This document shows positions 63,578 through 64,000 of a stretch of 64,000 bases of DNA, piece by piece; positions within the stretch are counted from its first letter, which is position 1, and each line of letters begins with the position of its first letter. The DNA lies in NCBI RefSeq assembly GCF_900116195.1, contig NZ_FOZW01000004.1, positions 248,001-312,000 on the forward strand, in the 5' to 3' direction. The DNA comes from Alloyangia pacifica. Its GTDB lineage: Bacteria > Pseudomonadota > Alphaproteobacteria > Rhodobacterales > Rhodobacteraceae. The notes beneath the pieces were generated by a model. That model did no database searches, was not told the origin of the DNA, and was given only the letters and a program-made list of their open reading frames with translations. A program made the position numbers and the translations under genes.

Positions 63578-64000
63578 TCAGGGGGTCCAGGTCAGGAAGT
63601 TGCCGATCATCCGCAGCCCCGTGTCGGCGCTCTTCTCGGGGTGGAACTGGAAGCCCAGCATGTTGCCCTGTCCCACCACCGCGGTGACCGTGCTGCCGTA
63701 ATCGACGTGGGCCAGCCGGTGATCGGTGTTCAGCATGCGCATCTGGTAGGAGTGGACGAAATAGGCATGATCGCCGCTCTTTACCCCGTCCAGCACCGGG
63801 TGCGGGCGGTCGATAACCAGCTCGTTCCAGCCCATGTGCGGCACCTTCAGAGACGGGTCTTCGGGGAGGATCTTCTCGACCTCGCCGTCGACCCAGCCGA
63901 GCCCCGGCGTCTCTTCGTATTCATGCCCGACGCGGGCCATCAGCTGCATACCGACGCAGATGCCGAGGAAGGGCCGGCCCTTCGCGGTGACCGCCTCGAC
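63578..64000 (-). CDS. hisH: Imidazole glycerol phosphate synthase subunit HisH (partial, N-terminus outside window)
   Basis: C-terminal 140 residues of the glutaminase subunit. The nucleophile is visible in FLGICVGMQLM; the catalytic His and Glu are in FQFHPEKS. It supplies ammonia to HisF, which is encoded 7.5 kb away. The N-terminal GxG region lies beyond the right edge. Confidence 0.94.
   Translation of the reverse strand, partial: VEAVTAKGRPFLGICVGMQLMARVGHEYEETPGLGWVDGEVEKILPEDPSLKVPHMGWNELVIDRPHPVLDGVKSGDHAYFVHSYQMRMLNTDHRLAHVDYGSTVTAVVGQGNMLGFQFHPEKSADTGLRMIGNFLTWTP

Overview
The window is GC-rich DNA with densely packed genes. It looks like a chromosomal segment of a marine-type alphaproteobacterium of the Rhodobacterales (Roseobacter group). 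The evidence is a class I lysyl-tRNA synthetase, a methylsuccinyl-CoA dehydrogenase of the ethylmalonyl-CoA pathway, TRAP transporters, DUF4864/DUF4396/DUF2938 proteins, and intergenic palindromic repeats of a type I associate with that order. No rRNA, CRISPR array, prophage or recognisable transposase was found.

Region 1 (1-10.1 kb) is aromatic and sulfur metabolism. A minus-strand operon runs MarR regulator, TRAP transporter (P, Q, M), HSD10-like dehydrogenase, enoyl-CoA hydratase, feruloyl-CoA-synthase-like ligase (cut by the left edge). A perfect 10-bp palindrome precedes it. This reads as an uptake-plus-CoA-ligation-plus-beta-oxidation route for phenylpropenoids. Next come a phenol/3-hydroxybenzoate-type flavin monooxygenase divergent from its own MarR regulator, with two 19-bp boxes between them, and a metallo-beta-lactamase-fold hydrolase.

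Region 2 (10.2-18.8 kb) is the most unusual part: a split, remodelled rut-like (pyrimidine ring-opening) locus. On the minus strand lie a RutA-type monooxygenase, an amidase-signature hydrolase, a RutF-type flavin reductase and an isochorismatase-fold amidohydrolase. On the plus strand lie a 66-aa protein coupled to a second amidase (resembling the AtzG/AtzE arrangement) and a RutE-type nitroreductase. A GntR/HutC regulator and an MFS transporter sit between the arms. GTCCGGAC-centred palindromes occur at the rutA, gntR/MFS and amidase promoters, twice as pairs 53-54 bp apart. RutC, RutD and RutG are absent from the window.

Region 3 (18.9-28.8 kb) is mostly housekeeping: pheT, mcd, TauE/SafE, a PPC-domain protein, an esterase, tRNA-Trp and an outer-membrane-type protein. 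It also has a roughly 1-kb AT-richer unit with one unknown gene, bounded by inverted 37/38-bp repeats.

Region 4 (29-33 kb) is an envelope-lipid cluster: LpxH-like phosphatase, GT21 ceramide-type glucosyltransferase, DedA protein, GT2 glycosyltransferase and CDP-alcohol phosphatidyltransferase.

Region 5 (33-54 kb) holds cspA, ettA, nadD, dacB, a TerB-like protein, lysK, a beta-helix (pectate-lyase-like) protein, an orphan ParA with a kinase-like partner, a TalC-type transaldolase, priA, an Lrp/ODC divergent pair and an orphan molybdenum hydroxylase large subunit.

Region 6 (54-64 kb) contains hisE-hisF and, 6.7 kb away, hisA-hisH (hisH cut by the right edge). Between them are a DUF4396 protein, a 5'-nucleotidase, a TetR/small-membrane-protein pair and a DUF952-pyrD-arsC-THUMP methyltransferase operon.
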